Position numbers and translations under genes: made by a program. Positions 1 through 11,260 of a stretch of 64,000 bases of DNA are shown here, piece by piece; within the stretch, counting starts at the first letter, position 1, and each line of letters starts with the position of its first letter. The notes beneath the pieces are model-generated. The model did not search any database. It saw only the letters and a list, made by a program, of their open reading frames with translations, and had not been told where the DNA came from. Origin of the DNA: Albugo candida. Its lineage: Eukaryota; Oomycota; Peronosporomycetes; Albuginales; Albuginaceae. The stretch lies in NCBI GenBank assembly GCA_905220665.1, contig CAJNAR010000163.1, positions 124,001-188,000 of the forward strand. The letters are read 5' to 3'.

Positions 1-675
1 TCATTCGATACGAATATACAATCATTGCAATTAGTGAGCCAAATGAAAATAAGCAAATCAGAGTGTGGTTCATTGTTAATAAACCACAAGAATCAATCGA
101 GTCGGTAAAGAACAATATCAGTGCGATAAGTTCGATTGTGAACATAGCGCCCACTATAGCGGAAAAGTATCGAAATGGGTATAATCGAATACTTTCATGC
201 AACACGAGACGACGAAGCATGTGCGCCCAATAGACCACAATCAGTATAAAGATACTGTACATGAGCATATTCCCCAGCATTTCCATCACTTCAGCTACCA
301 GCGCTTCCACCCATCCGTGATCGCCCACGTGTACTTTGGCAGGCTTATACGTGACAGAATGTACCCCATAAGGACTTGCAAACCACAGTGTCCGTACGAG
401 CGATGTCAAGCACATAAGTAGATAGAAGACAATCGTAGCTTTCTGTCGCACAGCGGAATGATAATGAATTGTGAAGGCCCAAGCAGCAAATAAGCAAGCG
501 ATCGCATAGGTTATAGCTAAGATCGTATCGACTTGGCGGTACTGAAAATCAAGGTGTATTACCGGTACTACATAATGACGGTGACACGTGTACTTGATTC
601 TTGTATCGAAACATGCGTACCTTTTGCTTGCGTTTGATTTAAAGTTGCCGGTGACGCACTTTGCGCTGCATCCAT
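1..675 (-). CDS. Partial multi-pass membrane protein, THH1/TOM1/TOM3-like
   Basis: The minus strand is open from about 541 down to the left edge and encodes at least four hydrophobic helices, with segments such as TILAITYAIACLFAAWAFTI and MLMYSIFILIVVYWAHMLRR and a conserved-looking SLVRTLWFASP stretch. The helix layout, with basic residues after each helix, resembles the TOM1/THH1 seven-helix family; this is a weak family call by eye. The 5' end is unresolved. A start at 675 joined through a 71-nt intron (donor near 612, acceptor TTTTCAG at 542) keeps the frame, but the donor (GTTTCG) is poor; the stronger GTACGC donor at 620 does not keep it. The 3' end lies outside the window. The next gene on the same strand, the PH protein, ends only about 100 bp upstream. 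Confidence 0.55.
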
Positions 676-771
676 TCGTAATGTGTAAGTGTGGTAAAAC
701 GTAAAGCGAACTTACAAAAAACAAGACATTGTTACAACTTAATAACGCCTAAGTGTTACATGTCCACACTG

Positions 772-1635
772 TTAAGTGTCCACAGCTTGACGGAGTACCT
801 CTTTCCACGAATGGAAATCTCTGCTGTTTGAGGGGCGTAAGGTGACTTTACTTGTATGCTGTTTACCTTCCGAGGTTTCTATTACAAATGTGCGTTTCGC
901 TTCATCAATTTCAATTCCGCTTACATAAACCCGTGACAGTGGGACGGCCCACGCGTCTTCCGAATCGTAAAACGTGATAAGGGTACCTTGTAACACACAA
1001 TAATGTTTTTTCGCAGGTTTATTGATCATAGAATTCACTTCCACCCAGCCACTTTTATCAATCAAGTTCGAGTGAAAATCAAGCTCAGAATCTGAGTAGC
1101 CAATTGATGACGACGCTGTGCTTGTCGAAGAATTGTTCATGGTTTCTTGTCGCTGGGCATATTGAGCTGCTTCCAAGAGTCGTTCTATCCATTGAGTACA
1201 AACTTGCTCGTTCTTGGCACGCAAGTCGACAACTGTACCGGAAACTCCATACACCTTAAATGCGATTTTCGATTTTCGCGAACGCTCTACGTGAGCAACA
1301 CGCACTACACCGGATGGTGTGGAATCGTCAGTACCGTTTAATAAACTCTCTCCTCCAAGTGGAACCAACGGCGAATCTGTGACGAATTGGCTTGCAGCAA
1401 ATTTATCATAATACGATAATAATACGCCTTCCAGTATGAAATGCTGGTTCTTCCATCGAGCTAATCGACCTGATTTCTTCCATAGCCAACCATGGAATCG
1501 GTCCGCACCACTTTTTCGCTGCCAGGCGACACTTGCAAAGCTCTGTGTCGCCTGCACAAGTAGCTCGACCTCCACGTTCAAGGCGTCCATACTGCTGTTC
1601 AGCTTGCGTGGCTTAACCTGTTTGCTGTGACTCAT
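772..1635 (-). CDS. Tandem pleckstrin-homology domain protein
   Basis: A single-exon gene of 287 aa. The first PH domain spans about residues 47-158 and opens with the typical beta-1 pattern GWLWKKSGRLARWKNQHFIL; it ends with an amphipathic helix around TQWIERLLEAA. A Ser-rich linker (about 165-190) leads to a second PH domain at about 193-286 (SGWVEV ... HYCVLQGTLITFYDSED ... FHSWKEVLRQA), each closing with the invariant helical Trp. Paired PH domains usually tether proteins to phosphoinositide membranes or small GTPases. The protein has no catalytic domain, so an adaptor role is inferred. The basic K-x-R/K pattern in the beta1-beta2 loop of the first domain fits lipid binding; the second domain lacks an obvious one. 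Confidence 0.8.
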   Translation of the reverse strand: MSHSKQVKPRKLNSSMDALNVEVELLVQATQSFASVAWQRKSGADRFHGWLWKKSGRLARWKNQHFILEGVLLSYYDKFAASQFVTDSPLVPLGGESLLNGTDDSTPSGVVRVAHVERSRKSKIAFKVYGVSGTVVDLRAKNEQVCTQWIERLLEAAQYAQRQETMNNSSTSTASSSIGYSDSELDFHSNLIDKSGWVEVNSMINKPAKKHYCVLQGTLITFYDSEDAWAVPLSRVYVSGIEIDEAKRTFVIETSEGKQHTSKVTLRPSNSRDFHSWKEVLRQAVDT

Positions 1636-2242
1636 ATTGCCCGCACTTAACGAACGCTTTAGTGGAATGAATCCCCACTTGCTCGAAAGTATGAATGAGC
1701 GTGCTATAGTATGTTTGTATAAGAGCCGAATTACGTGAACCGATTTTCAGTACAAATAGGTTTTTACTGACAACTTGTGGATTTTAAGCAAGTGGCAAAC
1801 ACGCAAGTCACAACACGTAAGATTACTGTGTAAACTATCATCTGATTGCTACATTTATTCCACATATCGTAAAACCCTAAGCGCACATAAACTTGACACA
1901 AAATAGAGCCTCCCATCTGTTAGTTCGTTCTTTTCCAGTAGAGCGTTGCCACTACGATTTTATACAAAACGTTGACAACAAAGAGAGAGTCTGAGCAAAT
2001 ATCTTAATACACACAATTGCGGCCTGTCCAATTACGGATTTATTCGGAGACTTTGTCAAGTTCAATGATAAATACTTGTGAATTGTATCAATTAAACAAA
2101 AACCTTGGGACTAGATGCGTATAAAGTCCCTTTGAAAGTGTATAATCGTCGGAATGAAATCTTGTGGGAATTTATATGTAATGATCATTGCTCTTCAAAG
2201 TCAAATATGGCGCCGTTGACACCATCAAGCCCAGATTTGGTA
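1636..2242. other. Intergenic, no gene seen
   Basis: AT-rich spacer between two minus-strand genes. It must hold the promoter of the PH-domain gene. No ORF with a recognisable family and no repeat was seen. Confidence 0.5.
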
Positions 2243-3005
2243 TCATCGTCCAGTCGCGTCTACGAATAGTGTTGGATCTAGCCGTGTTTCAGTTGTAGAA
2301 GAGCTCACCTCGGAATTGACTGTCAAGTTGGAAAACATGCCAATATGCGATTCTTCGATAAATTCTCGCAGGTCATCCTCAATAGTCGTATGTGATCGCT
2401 GAAAAGCAGACATTGCTGCCAAGGCTGGGGACGCGGCCAGATTTGATTGTTTTTTTCTATACACCATCTTTGTTGAAGGTTGTCGCATCGAGTCTCATAC
2501 AAACGAACCGTAGTGGAAATGCTGTTTGTTGTCGCATATAATTAAAACTCACAGGACAAGAGCTCGGAAACTTGATATGTGATGAGATTAGAATCGTGGT
2601 CATAGAATGTAACAAGCCTACCTGAAGAACGGACTCTGCTGGTGAATGTCGTCGTGCTGGAGGAGGTAGCAAGAGCTCAGGCATAGGAGCTATATCATGC
2701 ATGCTAGGTGCTGCTACAGAACCAAGAGAAGGAGCTCTTGGTGCTTGCAAATTCGGTCGGGTAATTCTCTGCATGCGATGCATTGTCGAGTCGAAATGCC
2801 CATTTTCAGGGCACGATTGTGAGATGTTAAATGGAGCATTCGCTAGCGAGTCGCTTCGGTCGGCGGTCACATTTGATGTAGTTGATGCGTCAGAAATGCT
2901 GTGATCGTCTTCAGCTGAATGAAGCGATTCTGAAGAGTGTGTTTCCCGTCGATATGAAGGAATCGGTCTTGAATCCGACATGAGATTCGGTTGTTGTGCA
3001 TTCAA
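2243..3005 (-). CDS. Ser-rich hypothetical protein, spliced
   Basis: Not recognised. Exon 1 (3005 to 2622) encodes a hydrophilic, Ser/Pro-rich region with PELLLPPPARRHSPAESVLQ at its end, followed by a good donor (CAG|GTAGGC at 2621). The downstream coding segment (about 2456-2243) carries a conserved-looking acidic stretch, TIEDDLREFIEESHIGMFSN, and ends at a stop at 2243. The middle is not settled: one phase-consistent model uses an acceptor after ATATCAAG near 2571 and a second intron of about 52 nt ending in GTGTATAG. Starts at 3005 or 2981 are both possible. Low-complexity N-terminus plus a short conserved C-terminal motif suggests a regulatory or scaffold protein, but no function can be assigned. 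Confidence 0.5.
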
Positions 3006-3373
3006 AAAGTACCATACAACAGGTACAATGCTTGATCGAGTACCTCAAGGTCTTGAAGTACCGTAAGGTTACGTATCGACGTAACAGATATATCGAACAC
3101 ACCGAATACTGTGTCGGGCAAAATGAAGATTTTTATACCTTCGTTTTCATGAGGTAACAGGATACATCCTTCCGATTATTTCGCTCGAAAAAAACGTCGT
3201 GAGAAGAATGCCCTTCTTTATATCAAGTTTCACGTCATATGAATTGGAATCAGATGCAAATTTGTAGCTTTTGCGCTGAATGGCTTTTTTTGTCACTTGA
3301 CGGTAGTTCTATGACTGTACACGAACCGACGCAGCGTTCCTTCTTTTAGACGCTTCAAGTGCTCCAATTCGCA
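3006..3373. promoter_or_regulatory. Shared divergent promoter region
   Basis: About 370 bp separates two head-to-head genes: the Ser-rich gene on the minus strand and the AP-2 mu gene on the plus strand. It should contain both promoters. A small inverted-repeat-like stretch with CTCAAGGTCTTGAAG occurs near 3044-3058. No coding sequence is supported here. Confidence 0.4.
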
Positions 3374-4984
3374 ATGATCAGCGCCTTATTCTTACTCGGT
3401 CAAAAGGGAGAAATCGTGCTTCACCGATTCTATCGAGACGATGTAAGCCGACGTGCTGCAGATACATTCCGCATGCAAGTGATTGCCGCTAAAGAAACTG
3501 GATCATTACCACCCATCAAGCACATTGACGGCTGCTCGTTTCTATACACCCGACACGAGAATCTCTATCTCGTAGCTGTCACGCGTGCAAATATCAACAC
3601 GGGTACTTCGGCACTTACTATCGCGATTCCCACTGAGCGCTTTATTTCGTAGCTCTCGTCTTTCAGTTTTTGTATCAGCTGAATGGAATCTTCAAAGAAT
3701 ACTTTGGCAAAAAGTATTCCGAGGTAACGTCCACTATTTAGGCGTTTAGCAGGTACCCACTCTGTAGTAGGAAAGCATTCGAGACAACTTCACTCTTGTG
3801 TATGAGTTATTGGATGAGACGGTGGACTATGGGTACCCACAAAATTGCTCGATCGATGTGCTCAAAATGTACATTAATTTGGGCTCGCTCTCGGTATTTG
3901 TATTCCTATTGGCTCGTGCTTGATCGTGAATGGTTGTGAACTAGAGCTCGGATGGACCTTTGGCCACTCAACCTTCCCAATTAACTTCTCAAATTACTGG
4001 AGCAATCGATTGGCGACGTGAAGGAATCAAGTACAAACGGAATGAAGTGTACCTGGATGTATTTGAAAGCGTAAACTTGCTCATGTCGTCTAATGGGACG
4101 GTGCTTCGTAATGAAGTCGCCGGTCAGGTTGTGATGAAAACTTCCTTAACCGGGATGCCAGAATGCAAGCTCGGTCTCAATGATAAGCTGATCATGCAAA
4201 AAGGGGATGCAGCTGGGAGTAAAATTCCAGGGCAGAAACGAGCAACTCGTGATGTGGAAATTGACGACTGCACATTTCATCGTTGTGTTCGTCTTGGAAA
4301 GTTTGATGCCGATCGAACCATCACATTTATTCCGCCTGATGGAGAATTTGAGCTGATGAAATATCGTGTGACCGAAAATGTGAACCTCCCATTCAAAATT
4401 ATGCCGGCGTACCAAGAGCAAGGTACCACAAGGCTTTCGGTGACACTTAAAATAGCAGCTACCTTTAGTCCTCGCTTATTTGCGACAAATTTGGTTATCA
4501 AAATCCCGGTAAGTAAAGTGAATATTTAAGTGAATTAACGCTCAGTCTTTTGGATTGCAGACTCCACCAAACACTGCTCGAGCGCGTATTAACGCACCTA
4601 TTGGAAGGTACGCTTTTTTATAAGACTACACTTAATGAGGATGACACATTCTGCAGAGCAAAACATGAGCCTGAAAATCATGCGATTGTGTGGCGAGTAC
4701 GCAAATTCCAGGGTAAATTGGAGAGGATGTTGGACGCGGAAGTAGAGATGCTGAAAAGCACAAGGGAAAAAGTGTGGTCGCGACCTCCGATTCAAATCGA
4801 ATTTCAAGTACGTTCAGTGATGTCATCGACAGAATTTTGACTTTTTCACGGCTGTAAGGTGCCAATGTTTACGTCCTCGGGACTACACGTACGCTTTCTC
4901 AAGGTATTCGAGAAGGGATCGTATCAGACGACCAAATGGGTTCGTTACGTAACGCGGGCCGGTCAATATCAACTTCGAATCTGA
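3374..4984 (+). CDS. AP2M1: AP-2 clathrin adaptor complex, mu subunit
   Basis: Seven exons give 436 aa, matching the roughly 435 aa of animal AP-2 mu. Exons: 3374-3602, 3653-3723, 3771-3893, 3945-4508, 4561-4607, 4657-4807, 4859-4984; every junction is GT-AG and keeps phase. The N-terminal longin-like domain starts MISALFLLGQKGEIVLHRFY; the C-terminal mu-homology domain, which reads tyrosine-based sorting signals on cargo, includes DWRREGIKYKRNEVYLDV, FIPPDGEFELMKYRVTENV and VWSRPPIQIEFQVPMF. The product would work in the tetrameric AP-2 complex at the plasma membrane during clathrin-mediated endocytosis. Six introns of 50, 47, 51, 52, 49 and 51 nt are remarkably uniform. AP-1 mu is the main alternative; the DWRREGIKYKR block favours AP-2. 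Confidence 0.93.
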
Positions 4985-5043
4985 GCAGCATTTCCGTCGG
5001 AGGTAGTGACTTAATGTGATTGGTACGGTAGTTTGATAATTAC

Positions 5044-6096
5044 TTAACGGCGTTTGTATTCGCATGCTTTCAATTCGATGCGAACGTTTGTGTCCTCTTT
5101 GCGATTCGATTTCTGGAATTCTAGCAGCACAAACATTTTATTGCGCTCATCTTTTTCTTGGTAATCGAAACCGAGCTTCTTCACTTGCGATATAAATCCC
5201 TACATAAAAGGATGTATCGAAATACTCGCGAAGGTCAAAGCGTTGATTTACTTGAATGCCGCCAAGTTGTTTTGTTTCGAAACGCGATTTGACCTCTGCG
5301 ATCTTCAAGATGCCTCCAGCTTTCATCACACGATGCGCTTCTCTCAAATACTCTGGTATCGTTGTTCCCATAAGCGCAAGACAATAAATGGCAACATCGA
5401 TCGACTTGCTATTCAAAGGAACCTAAAATAGTGTAAGTAAGTTAGGATAAAAAAAGAGTAGCAAGTAGCACTGTGAATCACAAACATGCGCAATGTTGCA
5501 CGCGACCACATGATCATTAGGTGCAACCAGATCAAACGAGTGAACTCTATTGGGCACGCTCTGCGCTAGCCTAGCTTCCCCACATCCAAAGTCGGCAACA
5601 ACCGCGTTTGGGTGCTTCCTATACCACCATTAAGTGTGGACACCTTACGTAAGGTAATGACAAGATGTACTTGATGTAATCGATGAATATATCCAATGGA
5701 TTTATAGGCCACTTGGTAACTTGTTCCCTGAATCCTTGATGATACTATAGAAGAGTCAGTGCTCATCAATGTACCCGGCCGTGGTTATGTGCATACAATG
5801 TCAAATAGTTCTGGATCGTTCTGAAAAGTCTGAAAAGCAGCATCGCCGGTTTTGGTGTACAGCTCTTCGTTTAACATGCGAAAGCGACTTCCATCTAGCC
5901 GCTTTCGCATCGCTTGCTGAAGTTTTGACAACGAGCATTTATCGGGTTCCATTGTACTCGTCTCGGACTTGATCCATGTAGTTTCACATTTCTGTTTCGA
6001 TTTTCTCCTATTCTGTGCCTTTTTGCTAGTCTTTTTCCCAGAAGCGCTTTGCTTCGAAGATTGCCTACTTTCTTGTCGCTGTCGTTGTTTACCCAT
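5044..6096 (-). CDS. RRP8: Ribosomal RNA-processing protein 8, SAM-dependent methyltransferase
   Basis: Five exons (6096-5797, 5744-5671, 5618-5486, 5422-5252, 5199-5044) encode 277 aa in consistent phase. A basic Lys/Arg/Ser-rich N-terminus is followed by [20 protein letters not shown], a typical RRP8 signature, then [18 protein letters not shown], the SAM-binding motif [13 protein letters not shown], the acidic motif [28 protein letters not shown] and the C-terminal [23 protein letters not shown]8 (nucleomethylin, Rossmann fold) makes m1A on large-subunit rRNA in the nucleolus. Introns are 52, 52, 63 and 52 nt; the 63-nt one uses a GTTTGT donor. An upstream in-frame extension to 6237 is open but lacks family similarity, so I place the start at the Met preceding GKQRQRQ. 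Confidence 0.92.
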
Positions 6097-6239
6097 TGAT
6101 CCTATTTCTATATTACGAATCAAAGTTGTGGTCGTCACACCATATTTGACAAGCCCTGTAATAAGGTGCAATCCTTGTACCCATTGACCGAATCGAATGA
6201 GCAAGTGATCAAGCGGTCGAAACATAGATTTTTCCATAT

Positions 6240-6420
6240 CGTGCTCTCGTCGTCAAAAGTGTTTCTGCTTGTACCGCCATTTAGCTTCGTTCCTATCGCC
6301 AACACGCGCTTCAATGATTTGAGAATCATCTTCAGCATCAACTACGAGGTGAATCAGCGCTGTCATTCTCTTTGTGCCCTGCAACAATCTTGATGTCACA
6401 ACTCGGAAGCTAATGACATG
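6240..6420 (-). pseudogene. Decayed copy of a short unknown coding segment
   Basis: The stretch containing LVVDAEDDSQIIEARVGD and NEAKWRYKQK matches, with indels, the minus-strand segment near 10740-10860 (EFDAEDVFQLIEAFVGDMEK followed by AKWR). Both copies also share the nucleotide context around CTGTCATTC and CCGCCATTTAGCTT. Reading frames shift between the copies, and one has an in-frame stop, so neither looks functional. It sits directly upstream of RRP8, at the left boundary of the duplicated island. The parent gene is not identified. Confidence 0.5.
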
Positions 6421-7589
6421 CCGTGAACGTCTCCTTATAAAGGAGTTCGTGGTACGAGCCCATGTCACTAGTCGAAACAATCAATGGCCTTTTAGGTTGT
6501 ACGCCATCGTGACACTGATATAAAGAATCCAAATGCCAGAACTGAAGAGCTCCATAAATAGCGTTTCTTGACACAAGAGACCTCTATCTGGCAGAACAGA
6601 AAATGAAGACATACGTTGGCATGAAAAATATGTGAACGATCTTTACGATAAACAAAAGCGATATATTGCATAATGCTTTCGTCATCATGATAGCTTACCA
6701 GCAAAAAGCTTACCTTCGGCTCCGTGTCGTCCGTTTACCGAACGCTATCACGGTGCCTTGGCGTTGTAGGCTTTTTTCGTGACCAGCAGATTAGACGTGA
6801 TTTTACTGATTGACCATAGCAGATTACCCGTATGCAGGCTCAGAGGGTATGTTTACGCGGGGAGTTTGCATGGACGTGGGTGTTTCTTTCTAAATATTTC
6901 ATCTTGCATCCGATAAAAGTCAAATTAGAGCGCACGTCTACTTCTCAAGATGCTTACTGAGTGGCGTCGTTTATTCGTGTCATACTGGACAGCTAAGCGT
7001 TAAGAGTCGATCACATAGTCTCGGAAAGCAATGAATGGTTTGATAGTATTATACTCTGACTCGGGTACAAGTGCTTTGGAAGAGTGTCTAAAAACAAAAG
7101 CGAATGGAACTGATAGGAATGAAAAAGAGTACTATCCTGAGAAACTATGAATACGGAAATCCAATTACTGAGCGACCGGTTGGATTCGGGAGAACAAAGC
7201 CAGTCTCTGCTAATTGCATGTAGCACAACCCGATGTATTTCCTCTTCGGTGAAATAAGATACAATACAATCGATACGAAGATGCTTGGAGGTTGTTTGGT
7301 ATACCTTTCTTCTTGGATTTGTGTTGGTTCATGGGAAGCTATTTCTCAAGGGAGCCATGTAACATAGTTGATGATTGTGTTTTACGGCATTGGAAACAAG
7401 CCAAGTGAGAAAAGTCGAAGTGATGCGAGATCCTCACAAAACGAAGCTTCAATGTGCCACAAATCTTGGAACCTCGTAATTCGCAACTCAGGACATTTGA
7501 CATCGATCCGTAATGTAATTCTCATACTACCATTGCTGTGCTATCAACGTATTCTCTATAGTGCGCCTGACTAGTTGATTGTCCATACA
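6421..7589. other. Intergenic, no supported gene
   Basis: About 1.2 kb with only short unrelated ORFs. It has no counterpart in the second duplication unit, where the equivalent interval is only some 40 bp, so it was either inserted here or deleted there. Confidence 0.4.
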
Positions 7590-7886
7590 CTTGGAGCACC
7601 AAGGACGCGTTATAATGATTTCATTCTCTCGGAGAGAAACGTAAGTACTTAATACCTGGTTTATTTAATAACCTACCTTACTCGAACATATCAGATAATA
7701 GAAAAGATTAAGTGGGATAGCTTCATTCGAAAAAGGTGACTCGCTTCGCCGCGCACAGGTGATTGGAGGATCAAATGTTTCTAAAACGGAAGGAACAACT
7801 TGTTTGCTAAACCGTTAGAATTTTTTGATTCTATCGAATCGCCAAATAAACGGCTCTGAATATCGATCCGTGTGTCAGATTATATC

Positions 7887-7899
7887 TCATTTCTAATTC
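7887..7899 (+). promoter_or_regulatory. Initiator-like core promoter element
   Basis: TCATTTCTAATTC lies 31 bp before the ATG at 7930 and fits the oomycete initiator pattern TCAYTYY followed by an A/T-rich core. The same element, with one extra T, precedes the paralog at 11305. Confidence 0.5.
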
Positions 7900-7929
7900 G
7901 ACTGAAAGAGCTCTAACAAGAACAATCTG

Positions 7930-8403
7930 ATGAGAACAAGTCAGCGTGTATGGTTTATTGCGATTATGCATTTGATCGTATGGTTTCGGTTTGATCGGCT
8001 ATTCGTGGAGTGTGTAGAAAAAAAAAAAGAACTAAACGAAGTCTGCGTTACGATAACTGTGCCTCAGCCGCCGGCTCAAGGACACTCATCAGCTCCGGTG
8101 ACACAGCAGAAGCATATGACCGCAGCACACACGGAATGCATTAAGGATGTAAATTTGGTATATCAACATTTTTACCTAGAGTTCAGCAGCGGCGTTTTGA
8201 CACTTAATATTAAGACTGATGTCGAAAAGATGAATTCGCTATGGAGTACCGTTGGACGTAAGTGCCTAGAGGTTTCTACCGAATCTGAGCTTCTTGTAAA
8301 GATGATTAAAGGGAATACCGAAGAAACGGCTGAAACCAAGCAAATGAATGCCGTTGAGGGTGGTCCCCAACAGGCTTCTGCCGAATCTAAGCCTTGTGGG
8401 TAA
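7930..8403 (+). CDS. Small secreted protein, copy A (effector candidate)
   Basis: A 157-aa intact ORF with a hydrophobic N-terminus (FIAIMHLIVWFRFDRLFVEC) typical of a signal peptide, cleavage probably near residues 25-30. The mature part is hydrophilic, Lys/Glu/Thr-rich, with few cysteines and no domain I recognise. The first 27 or so residues differ from copy B at 11305 by only two substitutions, while the rest is hardly alignable beyond KEL and a CVTIT/CITVI block. No RxLR, CHxC or CCG motif was seen. A secreted protein whose leader and flanks are conserved while its body diverges is the pattern expected for host-exposed proteins; an effector role is inference only. Confidence 0.65.
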   Translation: MRTSQRVWFIAIMHLIVWFRFDRLFVECVEKKKELNEVCVTITVPQPPAQGHSSAPVTQQKHMTAAHTECIKDVNLVYQHFYLEFSSGVLTLNIKTDVEKMNSLWSTVGRKCLEVSTESELLVKMIKGNTEETAETKQMNAVEGGPQQASAESKPCG

Positions 8404-10049
8404 GTCGGGGATTCAAAGAATTGCGCTGATTGGAGTTACATTGGCGCTGATACGAATGAGCTTTCGTAAGAATTTGCAATTAGCCATGAAGCAATCATTC
8501 TAAAATGAATACTATGCCTAGGATATTTGCCATACTTTCAGTCGAGCTAAGATAACGCGTCTCCTTCTCTGGTATCCTCGTGTGGGTCTTTTGTTTGTTA
8601 CGTTGACTCGATAGACATTCCTACAACATTTCTGGCATAGCAATTTTACTCGTGCTCGCCTGCGTTGAATACGCTACGCCGTTCTTTTAATTCAGTTCAC
8701 AAGCGCAATTCCTTAAAATGTGAAAGCTTACGGGCATCAAATTGCCCAGAAGTAGCCAGAAGAAACCGTGAAAAACGTGCGTTCTCATTGATCGCGAGAA
8801 TAACTTTGACGTAGGTATCCGACCTTGTTCAAGACAAGTGTTCATCATGTTCTTCAAACGGACAGAGCAAGTCCACTTTATCTGTCAAAGCGAATGACCG
8901 CGTATCTTTTATAATCACACGTGTCGTCAGGTCCTTTGTCAGCGTATATTCATTCCTACTGTTTCTGGTGTGACTGTTTTTCAATGCGTCTATTATTCTT
9001 TCTGGCTGTGCTCAATGTTTGATCTCACTCACACGCTCGTCAGACCAAGTGAGTAACACCGTTCAGTTGCCTTGCTTAGTGCGAATATCACAATGTCATC
9101 CGGCCAATGCAATCATGCATTTTCCCGTCGTATTCCTCTGATACCATTTGAATGATCTTGACGTCATGGAACTATACTGCGGCCTGAAATCATGAGTGAT
9201 AGTCTAGTACACAAGGAATACGCGGGCATCACTGGTATTGGAGTCATTATCGATATTCGGAATGAGCACGCACGAGACTAGCATTATGTCAAGACGCACT
9301 GAATGGCCGCGTTTTTACCTTCTACCCATGAGACGAAATGGTCGCTTTTTCCGCTACAGCAAAGCTCAACCCAAGCATGCTTCTTGGATCTATGAGAGTA
9401 TAAAGAGGTCACCCATTTCGAGTTTATTTCTCAAGTAAGCAACGCTAAGGTATACAAATCATCTTGCCTCGGCGTTCGTCACCACAGATTGGTGTGCAAT
9501 AGCTCCACACAGGCTCACATCCTTCTCCTCGGTGGCATCATTCTGCGAAGAAAAATTGCTCACTCGTCGATAGTGAGGCAATTTCAATTCATATATGAGT
9601 CGTCTCGGAGCTAATGTACTGAAATATCAAGCGAACAGCTTATCAATTAATGAAGTTCTCGGATAGAGGTGGTATCAAGGAAGCAGTATACACATTCAGG
9701 AGCATACCATTTGATATCGCTGTTCGACCAGTATCAATTACTGCGGCTCGAATTCAAGCATCACGTCATCACTGACTGCATCCTTTGCGGCGAGTTTTGG
9801 TCGGCTGATGATCAATGATCACTGCTGTGGACCGTACAAAGTCACATTCAGAGTCATGCTTCATCAGCAATATACCCAGAATAGACCTGATGCTTCGCTA
9901 CATTCAAAACGAATTTTGGAATACGCAAATAGTATCATGTACGTAATGCGGCAAAATAGAAAGTCGTAGGCAAGATGACAGACATTGAAAAGAAAGGATT
10001 TTTCTAGCTCATGGAATTGAGCGAGATGACGATCTTATCATTTAAAGTA
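8404..10049. other. Conserved non-coding part of unit 1
   Basis: Aligns with about 11820-13420 in unit 2. The only ORFs are short and are broken or shifted in the other copy. One stretch at 9596-9850 matches the small ORF at 12912-13154 but here is interrupted by stops and indels. Confidence 0.5.
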
Positions 10050-10600
10050 TTAACAGGACATCCAGAGTCTATATTGGTGGTCACTGCGCTTATCATCCTG
10101 AGATCCAATTTTATATACGACCTCGTTGTTTTCGATCAGGGTCTTTTGAAGTACAATATGCATAATAGCATTAATTCCAGTCCTATTTGCTATTCCGAGG
10201 TGTCTCCAACTTTTCGATATCGCACATATTTCAGCGAGCCGAAATAGGAAAATATTCACACTTTTTTTTTCTTCGTTTCCTTCTTTTTTGATCAAATGTG
10301 CATGCTTACGAGGGAGGCCGAGTCCCGATTTGATGATGCTAAAAAGCACGACCCTTTTTTGAAAAAACCGTCCTTCAAAAGAACATCCCCTTGCAGGCGC
10401 CAAAGCATTGAATTTATATGGCCGACATCACAATTGTTTCCATTTGAATATTTTCTGGCACGTGTACTCGGTTGGAAGCAGATATCTGCTTTTCTTTGAA
10501 TCAATCGTCCAGACAGCACTCAAAGTCGACTTGATTCGGGTCTATAACGAATTGAAACTCGCCGGGCATATGCAATTCAGGACTGCAGCCAGTAAGGCCT
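10050..10600 (-). pseudogene. Truncated, frameshifted copy of the 13424-14191 gene
   Basis: Fragments in several frames match the intact gene in order: EFQFVIDPNQVDFECC (intact DFIIDPNYAELQCK), then RVHVP, then LWRLQGDV (intact LWRMEGTV), then SGLGLPRKHAHLIKK (intact KGLGVPKHYAHLIKN), then INAIMHIVLQKT ... VVYKIGS (intact MMGSMHLVLSKY ... SVYKIGF). At least three frame changes and a stop separate them, and the N-terminal third of the intact protein is absent. This is clear decay of one duplicate. Confidence 0.8.
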
Positions 10601-10668
10601 AACATGCCGCCTTGAGTGTGAATACTTTACATGGCAAGGCATTATCGTCGTAAATAGTGAGCGAGAGT

Positions 10669-10930
10669 GCATCGAGGTACATATGTGATGATGTCAGGTA
10701 AGATCTCCAACAACAGGGAAAGGGAACTCGCCAGCTGCTTCTACCGCCATTTAGCTTTCTCCATATCGCCGACAAACGCTTCGATGAGTTGAAAAACATC
10801 TTCAGCATCAAATTCAGAGGAATCAGCACTGTCATTCCCTTTGTTCCCTCGGACAGATTTGATTGAAACACTAGTTGATTGGTACGCGCAATCCCAAGAA
10901 GCGAACATGTCGCATTTCGATCAGCCCTGC
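10669..10930 (-). pseudogene. Second copy of the short unknown segment, one in-frame stop
   Basis: An otherwise open minus-strand frame reads through NDSADSSEFDAEDVFQLIEA, FVGDMEKAKWR, a TAG at about 10741, and then LLLEILPDIITYVPRC before a TAA. The part before the TAG matches the segment at 6240-6420. It may be a gene remnant duplicated together with the secreted gene, or an exon whose partners I cannot find. No family recognised. Confidence 0.45.
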
Positions 10931-11260
10931 AATCAAGTCACCGTTTCATAGTCTTCAGCTCCTATGTCCGTACACTTGGAGCACCAAGGACGCGTTATAA
11001 TGATTTTATTCTCTCAGAGAGAAACGTAAGTACTCAATACCTGGTTTATTTAATAACCTACCTTACTGGAACATATCAGATAATAGAAAAGATTAAGTGG
11101 GATAGCTTCATTCGAAAAAAGTGACTCGCTTTGCCGCGCACAGGTGATTGGAGGATCAAATATTTCGACATCAGAAGGAACAGGTTATTTTCTAGAATTT
11201 GCAATGGGCAGATCGCAAAATGAATGGCTCTGAATATCGATCCGTGTGTCAGATTATATC

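Larger units (their letters stand above)
7590..10600. repeat. Tandem duplication, unit 1
   Basis: From TACACTTGGAGCACCAAGGA (about 7585) onward this unit aligns with the DNA from about 10970 onward at an offset of 3385 bp, falling to about 3319 bp near 9242. Identity is high by eye in the 5' flank (7590-8010) and 3' flank (about 8490-9960), breaks over the mature coding part of the secreted gene, and is low but recognisable across the decayed minus-strand gene at 10050-10600. The changing offset shows several indels, so the duplication is not recent. Confidence 0.8.

Noticed and set aside
5615..5648. 34-nt intron in RRP8
   Set aside because: The pair of sites at 5670 and 5619 gives 52 nt and restores the family alignment.
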